Source of the DNA: Candidatus Eiseniibacteriota bacterium
GTDB taxonomy: Bacteria; Eisenbacteria; RBG-16-71-46; CAIMUX01
DNA length: 64,000 nucleotides
Reading direction: 5' to 3'
Assembly (NCBI GenBank): GCA_020633975.1
Contig: JACKCR010000009.1
Span: 155,282 to 219,281, forward strand
Part shown: positions 19,240 to 27,040 of the stretch, piece by piece
Numbering within the stretch: position 1 is the stretch's first letter
Layout: each line of letters starts with the position of its first letter
Program-made: the position numbers and the translations under genes
The notes under the pieces: model-generated
What the model was told of the DNA's origin: nothing
Seen by the model: only the letters and a program-made list of their open reading frames with translations
The model's database searches: none

Positions 19240-21276
19240 ATGCACCCCCAGGAAGCCCAAGTCGCCGGGAGCCACAACCCCATACCCAGTCACCCAGGTC
19301 GGAGCAACGAACCGCTCCATTCCGCTGGCCCTCGAGGAGCTACCGGTCGTTCCGGTGCGCGGATCGCTCGCGGAATCGTCGTCCTCTGCACCCTCCTGGT
19401 CATGGCGGCGTGCGGCGGAGGAGATGACTCGCCGACGTCGGTGAACTCCGCGCCCGAGATCCTTCAGATCACGTTGGAAAAGCTCGCCGTCGCTCAGGGC
19501 GAAGAGATCTCGATCTCGTGCATGGCGGAAGATCCCGACAACGATCCGTTGACCTACGTATGGAGCGCAGACGTTGGCGAGTTCCTCGGCGATGACGACG
19601 TGGCGGATGTCGACTGGCGTGCCCCTGAAGCATACGAAGGCGACGCCACGATCACGGTGGTGGTGACGGACGGATCGAGTGAGAGTGATCCACGCCACGT
19701 GACGGTCGATGTCCAGGCAGAGAGCGGAACCTTGACCGGAACGATCACCCAGACGGGCACGTCCGACGTGCTCGAAGGGGTAACGGTTGCGATCGGCCAG
19801 CTCAGTGCGCAAACGAGCGCGGACGGTACGTACGAGATCGAAGGGATTCCGCTCGGAAACCACGATGCCGCCGCGAGCCTTGCCGGGTTCGTGACGAATA
19901 CGCGGAGTATCGAGATCAAGAACGGTCCGAACGAGCTCAACTTCACGCTGACTCCCGAAGCAGACATGGGCACGATCACGGGCCGGGTAACGAACTCGAG
20001 AGGCGAACCGGTCGTCGGTGCGGTCTGTAGAATCTCGAGTCGCGACCTTCAGACGGAGACGGGATCGGACGGTCGCTACTCACTCGGGCCGATGCCCCAA
20101 GGTCCGTTCAACCTCCAGGTCACGCGGCCGGGATACATCCTCTTCAGCAGGTCGCATGAACTCTCGAGCACGGAGCAGGTGCTCGATGTCGCGCTCACCA
20201 CCGCGGTTCCCGGGTCGCCCACCAACGTCGTCGTAACCCGATCAGGGACCACGATGACGCTCACGTGGGACGCACCGGATGGTGACACGATCGACGGCTA
20301 TCATCTCTACTGGAACATCGACGCCACCACGACCGAAGAAGTGCCCGGCGGACTCCTTGGCTCGGAAACCACTTCGTTCACGATCAGCGGGACCGAGCAC
20401 CACCTCTATCGGTTCATCGTCTTTGCGATCGACATCGAGGGACGAGAGGGTGGTGCAAACGGGATCTCGAACGCGGTCGTGCTCTCCGAACTCTCGAACC
20501 TGGTCGACATTCCCGCGGGCCAGGTCGTCATGGGAGAGTGGGTGCCCGGCGAAGACGCCCCGCTGACGAGCGAGCACGCTGGAAACCCGGTTTCGGTGGG
20601 AGCCTTCCAGATCGAAGAGAACGAGGTGACGAACCAACAGTTCTACACGTTCCTTTGGGAAGCGACCTCGTCCGGGTTCGCCAGCATGACGAGTACGGAA
20701 GTGCTGGAGAACGGCAACCAGTTGATCCTCTTCGGAGTCAGTAAGATCAAGCTCGAAGGAAACATCTTCAAGCTGCCCGAGGAGTACCAGGACCATCCGG
20801 TCACGGGAGTCACCTGGTTTGGGGCCGAGGCGTATGCCCGCTTCTACGGACGCAGACTGCCGACTGAAGCGGAGTGGGAGCGGGCGGCGCGCGGTTCGTC
20901 TACCACGTCAGGAACCTACGAGAATTCCGGTGTCGGATACGGTACGCGTTATCCATGGGGCAACGACGCACCGACGACGACCCTGGCGAACTACGGCGAG
21001 TTGATCGGCCGGACGCGCGCGGTGAGATCACTCCCTGCCGGCGCGACGGTGCATTGGGGCGCTCCCGTCTACGAGATGGCCGGAAACGTCTGGGAGTGGT
21101 GTCAGGACTGGTCCGGTCCGTACACGAACCCTCATACGCCGCCGTCTACCGGGACCCATCGCGTGCTCCGAGGCGGCAGTTATCATGACGAAGCGCAGAA
21201 GCTCGCCACGTGGGCGAGGTTCAAGCAGGACCCCGGAGTCACGAGCGTCTGGACCGGATTCCGCTGCGCGAACTGA
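19240..21276 (+). CDS. Multidomain lipoprotein with C-terminal FGE-sulfatase (SUMF1) fold
   Basis: A 678-residue lipoprotein with lipobox MAAC (Cys58). In order come an Ig/PKD-like domain (APEILQITLEKLAVAQGEEI), two carboxypeptidase-regulatory-like beta domains (LTGTITQTGTSDVLEGVTV and ITGRVTNSRGEPVVGAVC), a fibronectin III-like domain (PGSPTNVVVTRSGTTMTLTW) and an FGE-sulfatase domain with MVDG-like entry, GRRLPTEAEWERAARG, YEMAGNVWEWCQDW and the end GFRCAN. The Cys pair of true formylglycine-generating enzymes is not seen after LRGGSY, so a binding or structural role at the cell surface is more likely than catalysis. ATG at 19240 has GGAGGA 9 nt upstream. Confidence 0.85.
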   Translation: MHPQEAQVAGSHNPIPSHPGRSNEPLHSAGPRGATGRSGARIARGIVVLCTLLVMAACGGGDDSPTSVNSAPEILQITLEKLAVAQGEEISISCMAEDPDNDPLTYVWSADVGEFLGDDDVADVDWRAPEAYEGDATITVVVTDGSSESDPRHVTVDVQAESGTLTGTITQTGTSDVLEGVTVAIGQLSAQTSADGTYEIEGIPLGNHDAAASLAGFVTNTRSIEIKNGPNELNFTLTPEADMGTITGRVTNSRGEPVVGAVCRISSRDLQTETGSDGRYSLGPMPQGPFNLQVTRPGYILFSRSHELSSTEQVLDVALTTAVPGSPTNVVVTRSGTTMTLTWDAPDGDTIDGYHLYWNIDATTTEEVPGGLLGSETTSFTISGTEHHLYRFIVFAIDIEGREGGANGISNAVVLSELSNLVDIPAGQVVMGEWVPGEDAPLTSEHAGNPVSVGAFQIEENEVTNQQFYTFLWEATSSGFASMTSTEVLENGNQLILFGVSKIKLEGNIFKLPEEYQDHPVTGVTWFGAEAYARFYGRRLPTEAEWERAARGSSTTSGTYENSGVGYGTRYPWGNDAPTTTLANYGELIGRTRAVRSLPAGATVHWGAPVYEMAGNVWEWCQDWSGPYTNPHTPPSTGTHRVLRGGSYHDEAQKLATWARFKQDPGVTSVWTGFRCAN

Positions 21277-21641
21277 CCCGAAAACGGGACGGGCCTGACA
21301 TCCTGTCAGGCCCGGTGGTGCTCCGTGGATCGTGCCGATCCAGAGTCGAGTTCGCTTCGATGTCTACGCCACAGGCTGTCCTTCCAACTCGTTACTCCTC
21401 GACTCTCTGGACCCCGTCGCGGCGATTCCTCCCGCGACCATCCTCAGTGGGTCCCTTCCTGGTCTCGATCGCTCCTGTCGAATCCGCGCTCTCAACACCA
21501 GGAGGAGAATTGCGGTTCCGCGTTTCCCTCGCGGTTGTCAATGAGACCCGACACCAGTCAGCGAAGTCACATCGCGCGGTGCGGACTCCCGAGAAGTCCA
21601 CACCGCGCGATTTGGGAACCGAGCCAGAAGGGCAGGAATTC
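21277..21641. other. Intergenic region with two strong hairpins between convergent genes
   Basis: There is no supportable gene in these 365 bases. A perfect 10-bp stem GGGCCTGACA/TGTCAGGCCC with a 3-base loop lies at 21291-21313, 14 bp after the lipoprotein stop. A second, 16-bp stem with one mismatch (arms 21571-21587 and 21595-21611, starting ATCGCGCGGTG) lies 30 bp beyond the stop of the minus-strand DUF3078 gene. Neither has a T-tract, but their positions suit 3'-end formation of the two convergent genes. The sequence between them shows nothing I recognise. Confidence 0.6.
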
Positions 21642-22733
21642 CTATAGGAACCGGTAGGTGAAGCCGATGGCCATCGTCTGCTTGAACTGACCAGCCTTCC
21701 GCGTCGCGACCCGCAGGTCACTCGCGTTCTTCACCGTACCGTCCTCATTGAAGACTGGTACGACGGAGTTGTCGTACTTGTCGTAGAGCCAACGAAGGTA
21801 GAGGTTCACCGAAACGATCTTCGTGATCTGCGTCGAGAAGATGTTCTCCCAGTCGAGATCTGCAACCGTCGTGAAGTCCTTGATGTCCGGATCGATTCCC
21901 GACGTAGCGAAGTTCGAAGCATCGAGCAGCATGTCGAAGTCGTCCGACGCGGAATAGAAGACCGGCTGGAAGGCCGTGAACTTCGAGGTGTAGGTCACCT
22001 TGTCTTCCAGGATCTTGTTCTTGTAGTCCAAGACGAACTCGAGACCACCGTCGTTGGTGAACTCGCTATCGGTCGTCGTGTCGGTCGGGAACGGATTCTC
22101 CGACGTCGGCTGCACCACGAACTGCTTGCGCAAGTTCTGGCGGAAGGAGAAACCGAGACGGGTGATCAGGTTGAGGTCCTCTTCGTCGAGGAACACCTTC
22201 GCCACACCCGCGGTCTCCTTGAACTTCATCGGGTTGATCGCGAGCGTTCGGCCGGCCGGATCCGTCGCGTCCTGGAACTGGCTCTCGAACCGGCCCGCGA
22301 GGAACGGGTCGACGACGCCACCCAGCGTGAAGCGGAAGATCGTTTCGTAGTCGATGAGGTCCGTCGACTTCTCCGGACGATCCCAAGCACGTTCGCCGTT
22401 CGGGCCGACCGACTGCTGGTGCGTCTGGCCGTAGGCGAGCTTCAGCGTGTTGTTCCAGTTGATCTTCGGCTTGATCTGATTCTCGGCGGTTCCGTTGACG
22501 ATCGCCGTCCAGACGATCGAGCCCTTGTCTCCACCCGACCAGTTGTCGCTGTACGAACTCTGGGTGAGTTGAAGACCGCCCTCGAGCGTCGGATACCACT
22601 TGCCGACTTCGAGTACCTTCTTCTCATCACCATCGCCACCATCCTGGGCGAGGGCCAGATCGACTCCGGCGGCCGTGAGCAGAAGGCCGCACGCCGAAAG
22701 GCCGAGCCACCAAGTCCTGTTTGACGTGGTCAA
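21642..22733 (-). CDS. DUF3078 outer-membrane beta-barrel-like protein
   Basis: A 363-residue exported protein: a signal peptide (LGLSACGLLLTAAGVDLALAQ) is followed by alternating beta strands and the DUF3078 hallmark region QSSYSDNWSGGDKGSIVW and NNTLKLAYGQTHQQ. The C-terminal residues TMAIGFTYRFL end in an aromatic-hydrophobic pair typical of outer-membrane barrels. DUF3078 proteins are frequent in Bacteroidota and related phyla and have no assigned function. It is monocistronic, with a 240-bp leader region and a strong hairpin just past the stop. Confidence 0.85.
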   Translation of the reverse strand: MTTSNRTWWLGLSACGLLLTAAGVDLALAQDGGDGDEKKVLEVGKWYPTLEGGLQLTQSSYSDNWSGGDKGSIVWTAIVNGTAENQIKPKINWNNTLKLAYGQTHQQSVGPNGERAWDRPEKSTDLIDYETIFRFTLGGVVDPFLAGRFESQFQDATDPAGRTLAINPMKFKETAGVAKVFLDEEDLNLITRLGFSFRQNLRKQFVVQPTSENPFPTDTTTDSEFTNDGGLEFVLDYKNKILEDKVTYTSKFTAFQPVFYSASDDFDMLLDASNFATSGIDPDIKDFTTVADLDWENIFSTQITKIVSVNLYLRWLYDKYDNSVVPVFNEDGTVKNASDLRVATRKAGQFKQTMAIGFTYRFL

Positions 22734-22973
22734 AACTAGTTGCCTCCGTTTGACTTAGATCCAAGACGAGCCCCAACGCACACCATCCGGCCAGGGCCCC
22801 ATCGACAGTGCCGGGGTACAGGCAGCAGACATCGCGCTGACCCGGAACAGCAGTCGTCTCCCCTCCGACACGGCCCGATCGGAAGGAGTCACAGACGGCC
22901 GGACGGGAATGGAACGGCAGGGACCAGTGGGTTGCAAGCGGTTTCGTTCCCGCGCTCTCGTGCCGGGCAGACC

Positions 22974-24536
22974 CTACGTGATGGGCTTTCGAGCGCAGAC
23001 GAGCCAGCCGTGGACAGACTCCCCGACTTCCATCCGCAGCACCTCGGGGAGGACGGTCGGATTCTCGAAGTTGGAGCCACGTAATGCTTTGTGGATATGA
23101 GACTTGGCGTGAACGTAGCGCCCGTGGAACTGGAGCCGATAAGGCGGTTCGTCACCGGAACGGCCCGGCTCGTCTTCGGACGCGGAGTCACGGACGGCAT
23201 CCAGCGACTCGACCGTGAAGACGAACCAACCGCCCGGACGCAGCGCGTGCCAGGCAGCCTGGGTCACCTGGGATAGGTCTCCGAAGTAGCAGAGGGTATC
23301 GGCCGAAACGACCGCGTCGTAGGCAACCGGGTGCTCCTCGAGAAAGGCGGTGAGTTCCGCCACCACGAGTTCGTCGTACCCCCGGCCCTCCGCCTTCTTC
23401 AGCATGCCCGCCGATAGGTCGACTCCGACGAGTCGACGGCAGAGCGGGGTCAGATACGGACCGCAGAGCCCCGTCCCGCATCCCGCGTCGAGGATCGTGT
23501 CGAGCCTACGAAAGGGCTCCGCGCTGGTGGCATCGGATGGATCCGGCGCGTCGTCACGGTTCGCCGCGCTGCCACGGTCCGGTGCGTCGGGTCCGTTCCA
23601 ACCGAGTGAACGCTGCAGCATCGCACCGACCTTCTCCGGCGCCTGGTACTGCAGCTCCGCGAGGTGTTCGTCGAAGCTGTCTGCGTGCTCGTCGAAGTGT
23701 GTGCTGACGAACTCATCGGAAGCGCGGACGACAGACTCCGTGATCCCGAACGCGGCAGCCAAGTGCTGGGCCGTGGCGTTGTCAGGATCGTACGCAAGCC
23801 ACTCTCGGACGGCGGCGCGAGCGTCGTCTTCCTGGCCCGCTCTCCACAAAGCTTGGCTGAGGTTCTGGTAGTCGCGCGCGGCGTCCGGCTTGAGTTCGAT
23901 TGCTTTGCGGAAGCAGACGGCGGCTTGCGCATGGTGTCCCGCTCGACGGAACACGTTTCCGAGGTTCTGGTGCGCGTCGGCGTGATCGGGAGAGATCCGG
24001 ATCGCGTTCCGGAACGCATCCCCGGCCTCGTTCCATCGGCCGGAGCGCTTGTAGAGCGTTCCTAGATTGTTCCACGCATCTGCCGATGCATCGGGCGCGA
24101 GCGTGATCGCCTGCTCGAACGCAGTGCGCGCCTCGTCCGACCGCCCTCGCTCCATGAGAATCCGGCCGAGGTTGTTGTGCATGTCCGCGTGCTCCGGATG
24201 GAGCGCGATTGCGGACTGGATCCTCTCGATCGCCTCATCGCTCCGGCCGAGCTGGTGAGTGACGACGCCGAGGAAGTGCAACGCATCTGGCTGGTCGGGT
24301 ACGGCCTCGAGCACCTTGCCGTAGATGTACTCCGCCTCGGCGAGTCGCCCTGCGCGGTGATGACGGATGCCCATCTCCACCGCTTCCTGGACGGAGATCT
24401 CACGGACCTGCACGGATCCCGTCGGGTCCTCGTGACGATCGGTCGACCCTTCCGCGTCATCGCCACCATTCGGTGATTCGGTAGGGCGTTCGCGTTCTGG
24501 GTCTGTCTCGGGTGTCTGCTCCGGAGAGTCCGTCAT
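22974..24536 (-). CDS. TPR-repeat protein with C-terminal SAM-dependent methyltransferase
   Basis: A 520-residue two-part protein. After an acidic, disordered 45 residues there are six or more TPR repeats (for example AEYIYGKVLEAVPDQPDALHFLG, DAHQNLGNVFRRAGHHAQAA). The C-terminal half is a class I methyltransferase with SAM motif ILDAGCGTGLCG, acidic residue in RLVGVDLSAGMLKKA, and motif post-I region YDAVVSADTLCYFGDL. This order is known from TPR-methyltransferases of the trans-aconitate/UbiE-like group; the substrate is unknown. GGGAGG precedes the ATG. No partner gene is adjacent that would reveal its target. Confidence 0.88.
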   Translation of the reverse strand: MTDSPEQTPETDPERERPTESPNGGDDAEGSTDRHEDPTGSVQVREISVQEAVEMGIRHHRAGRLAEAEYIYGKVLEAVPDQPDALHFLGVVTHQLGRSDEAIERIQSAIALHPEHADMHNNLGRILMERGRSDEARTAFEQAITLAPDASADAWNNLGTLYKRSGRWNEAGDAFRNAIRISPDHADAHQNLGNVFRRAGHHAQAAVCFRKAIELKPDAARDYQNLSQALWRAGQEDDARAAVREWLAYDPDNATAQHLAAAFGITESVVRASDEFVSTHFDEHADSFDEHLAELQYQAPEKVGAMLQRSLGWNGPDAPDRGSAANRDDAPDPSDATSAEPFRRLDTILDAGCGTGLCGPYLTPLCRRLVGVDLSAGMLKKAEGRGYDELVVAELTAFLEEHPVAYDAVVSADTLCYFGDLSQVTQAAWHALRPGGWFVFTVESLDAVRDSASEDEPGRSGDEPPYRLQFHGRYVHAKSHIHKALRGSNFENPTVLPEVLRMEVGESVHGWLVCARKPIT

Positions 24537-24630
24537 GTGCGCCTCCCTTTGCGGGAGAGACTAGCACGTCGTCACACGGCCAAAGCCCCGACGACACAAT
24601 GCGTGTCGTTGCAGAAGCGGCCTACCGCGG

Positions 24631-25200
24631 TCAGACTTCGCGGAACTGCGTCCAGAGCTTGGTGAACCGCCGCGCATAGACCTTGTCGTACGCGCGCTCG
24701 ATCTCCGGGAAGTAGCGCTCGCAGCGTTCCTTCAACTGCACCTGCTCGCGCTCGATTTCCTGCCGCGAGTAGCTCGTCGCGGAGATGAGGTAGCAGATCC
24801 GATCCGCGCGACGCTGGAGTTCCTTCGCCTTCCGCTCGTCATCCAGCTCCCAGGAGAACCGGAGGTCGTACTGATACGGCCAGTCGAACTCGGGAAGCGA
24901 TCCGGTACTCCTCGCCTCGAGCTCTGCTCTGAGATCCTGCCACTCGGCGTCCGACAGTTCGATCCCCTTGCGACTCGATGGGTCAGGCGAGGTCCACTCA
25001 GGAGCGACCCGCTCTCGACTGAGGGGGGTGTCCGATCCTGTCGTCGCGGCAGCGGACGAGTGGTCGTGGCCGTGTCCGCCCGTTGGGTCTTCCGTCGGCT
25101 TTCCGACGATCGCGCCACATCGGCACCAGAAGGGGATGCCGAACTCGAACAGGTAGAGCGGATAGGGTTCTGTGCAGACTGGGCAAGTGATGATGCGCAT
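24631..25200 (-). CDS. Zinc-ribbon protein of unknown function
   Basis: A 189-residue protein starting MRIITCPVCTEPYPLYLFEF, where CPVC and the later CRCG form a four-cysteine zinc-ribbon-like site. A Gly/His/Ser-rich linker follows, and the C-terminal 90 residues are charged and helical (ELQRRADRICYLISATSYSRQEIEREQ), probably a coiled coil. I do not recognise the family. The ATG at 25200 is preferred because the Cys motif begins there; an upstream in-frame extension to 25347 looks non-coding. It lies downstream of the subtilase gene, separated by nested inverted repeats. Confidence 0.7.
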   Translation of the reverse strand: MRIITCPVCTEPYPLYLFEFGIPFWCRCGAIVGKPTEDPTGGHGHDHSSAAATTGSDTPLSRERVAPEWTSPDPSSRKGIELSDAEWQDLRAELEARSTGSLPEFDWPYQYDLRFSWELDDERKAKELQRRADRICYLISATSYSRQEIEREQVQLKERCERYFPEIERAYDKVYARRFTKLWTQFREV

Positions 25201-25318
25201 TCGCGTCCTACTCCCTTCGAAGCGCCTCGTGCTGGCCGGCCTTCCTGGCGCGTGCCTGCTAGGGTTTTCGGACGGAAGTCGTCGGACTGAACCCGGTCGG
25301 TCTCTCTTTTTGAGGGTT

Positions 25319-25468
25319 GTGGATCGGAAAATGTTCCGAAGCGGCAAGTGGGGACCGGCAACCGAATGTCAGTGCTGCATTTGCGAGGAAATGCCTTCCC
25401 TTTCGGGCCGTAGGGGCAAGGCATTGCCAACAGACGACTTAGCGGGGCAGGTACATTTTCCGATCCAC
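25319..25468. repeat. Nested inverted repeats between subtilase and zinc-ribbon genes
   Basis: GTGGATCGGAAAATGT at 25319-25334 is perfectly repeated in inverse orientation at 25453-25468, a 16-bp match across a 118-bp spacer, and similarity extends a few bases on each side. Inside lies a second inverted repeat AATGCCTT/AAGGCATT (25390-25397, 25418-25425) with flanking C and G runs. The element is just past the stop of the minus-strand subtilase gene. It may be a long terminator stem or a small mobile-type element with terminal inverted repeats. Confidence 0.65.
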
Positions 25469-25471
25469 TGC

Positions 25472-27040
25472 CTACCGGAGACGAAGGAGTTTGGCGGAGC
25501 CTGGGCCGGACATCTCGCGGACGAAGTAGACGCCAGCGGGGAGCAGCCGACTCGCGTCATCCCGACCATCCCAGTCAGCCGTCCAGACACCCGCTTCACC
25601 TCGCGCGGCGGCAAGGCTCCGCACCGATCGGCCCATCGCGTCGGTGACGACCAGGACAGGCGATGTCGACGACCGCTCTGCGGCCCAGTCGCCCACAGGC
25701 GTCGACCATTGGACGGTGATGACCGCGTCGCGTCCGAGCGCTGACGGGTTCGGGGCGATCGAGATGGTGGTGGGGAGCGGGGAGGGAACTGAAGGCTCCA
25801 CATCGGAGGCCTGCGGTTGGATCACGTTCCACGTTTCCAAGCCATCGACCCGACCCGTGCCGAGGAGTCCGTAGTAGGGGGCGTTCCCGGGTAGTTGGTA
25901 GATGTCGGCGACGCCATCCTGGATCAGCGAATCGGTCACTGCTTTCGGCAGGGTCGGTGTCGCTCCGATGATGACCGCGGCTTGGCCGGAGACGAACGGT
26001 GCGGCGAACGAGGAGCCGGCGCCGAGGGCCCAGCCGTTGTCCAAGAACGGCGCGCGGATTCCGACGCCCGGGGCGGAAAGGCTGATCGTCGAGTGGAAGC
26101 TCGCGAAGTCCGCTTTGACGTCCAGAGTGTCGAGCGCAGCCACTCCGTGAACTCCTGGAAGAGAGGCGGGGAAGAAGGGTGGTTGCTCGATTCCCTGGTT
26201 TCCTCCTGCGGCCACGACTACGACGCCTGCGTCGATCGCGTAGCCGACACCACGGCCGAGTGCCTCGCACGGAGTCGTCAGCCCGAGGCTCAGGTTGATG
26301 ACGTCGGCGCCCTGAGCGATGGCGTACTGGATGCCCTTGACGACGTCGAAGGTTCGGCCGACTCCCTCGTCGTCCACGACGCGAACGGGCAGGATGCGCG
26401 CGCCGGGCGCCGCGAGGTGAGCGATTCCCGCGACCATCGTTCCGTGGCCTGCGCCCTCGTCTACCATCGAGTCGTTGTCATCGTCGATCCCGTTTCCGGT
26501 ATCCGACGGGTCGTTGTCTTCGTCCACGAAGTCGTAGCCGGGGAGCACGCGACCGAGGAGGGCGGGGTGTGTGCCGTTCACACCGGTATCCAGGACCGCG
26601 ATGATCGTCCCCGATCCGGTGGCGTGCTGGTGCAGCTCGTTCAGGTGGATCCGGGAATAGACGTCTTGGTCCTCGTAGTCCTCGATGGTGCCGCCGACGA
26701 GACCGACGACCATGGCGCGAAGGGCTTCGGGCGTGGTGTTGAGGTAGGACGGCTCGGCCCACACGATGCGCGGGTCTAGTGCCATCTCGTCGATGAGCAG
26801 CCAGACGTTGCCGGTGTTCACGGCGAGGAGGTGGAGTGGTTCGGCCGCATCCTCGGAGGTAGTGCCGTAGTCGTTGTTGATGTCCTCGATGAGAACGCCG
26901 GGCGCGAGTTCACACTGGATGTGGTCGTCTTCGTAGTCGAGGAATGCGCTCGCCGTGGTCGGGAACTCGAGCCACGCGACGATCGCCAGCAGAATCGTGA
27001 GCGCGACGACACGCGCAACTCTCGGAGGCCTGGTCATCAT
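25472..27040 (-). CDS. Subtilisin-like serine protease (S8) with T9SS-type C-terminal domain
   Basis: A 522-residue secreted protease. After a signal peptide ending TASA there is a propeptide-like region and an S8 catalytic domain with Asp151 (AVLDTGVNG), His199 (GHGTMVAGIAHLA), oxyanion Asn281 (AAGGNQG) and Ser344 (GAGSSFAAPFVSG). The Ca-binding-like insert DNDPSDTGNGIDDDNDS follows the Asp motif. The last 90 residues (SIAPNPSALGRDAVITVQW, LLPAGVYFVREM) form a FlgD/T9SS type A sorting domain. The ATG overlaps the stop of the CHAT gene by 4 bp, with GGGAGGAG just upstream, so its translation is coupled to CHAT. Confidence 0.9.
   Translation of the reverse strand: MMTRPPRVARVVALTILLAIVAWLEFPTTASAFLDYEDDHIQCELAPGVLIEDINNDYGTTSEDAAEPLHLLAVNTGNVWLLIDEMALDPRIVWAEPSYLNTTPEALRAMVVGLVGGTIEDYEDQDVYSRIHLNELHQHATGSGTIIAVLDTGVNGTHPALLGRVLPGYDFVDEDNDPSDTGNGIDDDNDSMVDEGAGHGTMVAGIAHLAAPGARILPVRVVDDEGVGRTFDVVKGIQYAIAQGADVINLSLGLTTPCEALGRGVGYAIDAGVVVVAAGGNQGIEQPPFFPASLPGVHGVAALDTLDVKADFASFHSTISLSAPGVGIRAPFLDNGWALGAGSSFAAPFVSGQAAVIIGATPTLPKAVTDSLIQDGVADIYQLPGNAPYYGLLGTGRVDGLETWNVIQPQASDVEPSVPSPLPTTISIAPNPSALGRDAVITVQWSTPVGDWAAERSSTSPVLVVTDAMGRSVRSLAAARGEAGVWTADWDGRDDASRLLPAGVYFVREMSGPGSAKLLRLR

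Noticed and set aside
21291-21313. Hairpin after the FGE-fold lipoprotein as an intrinsic terminator
   Set aside because: The stem is perfect but lacks a T-tract, so it is described as part of the intergenic region and not called as an intrinsic terminator.
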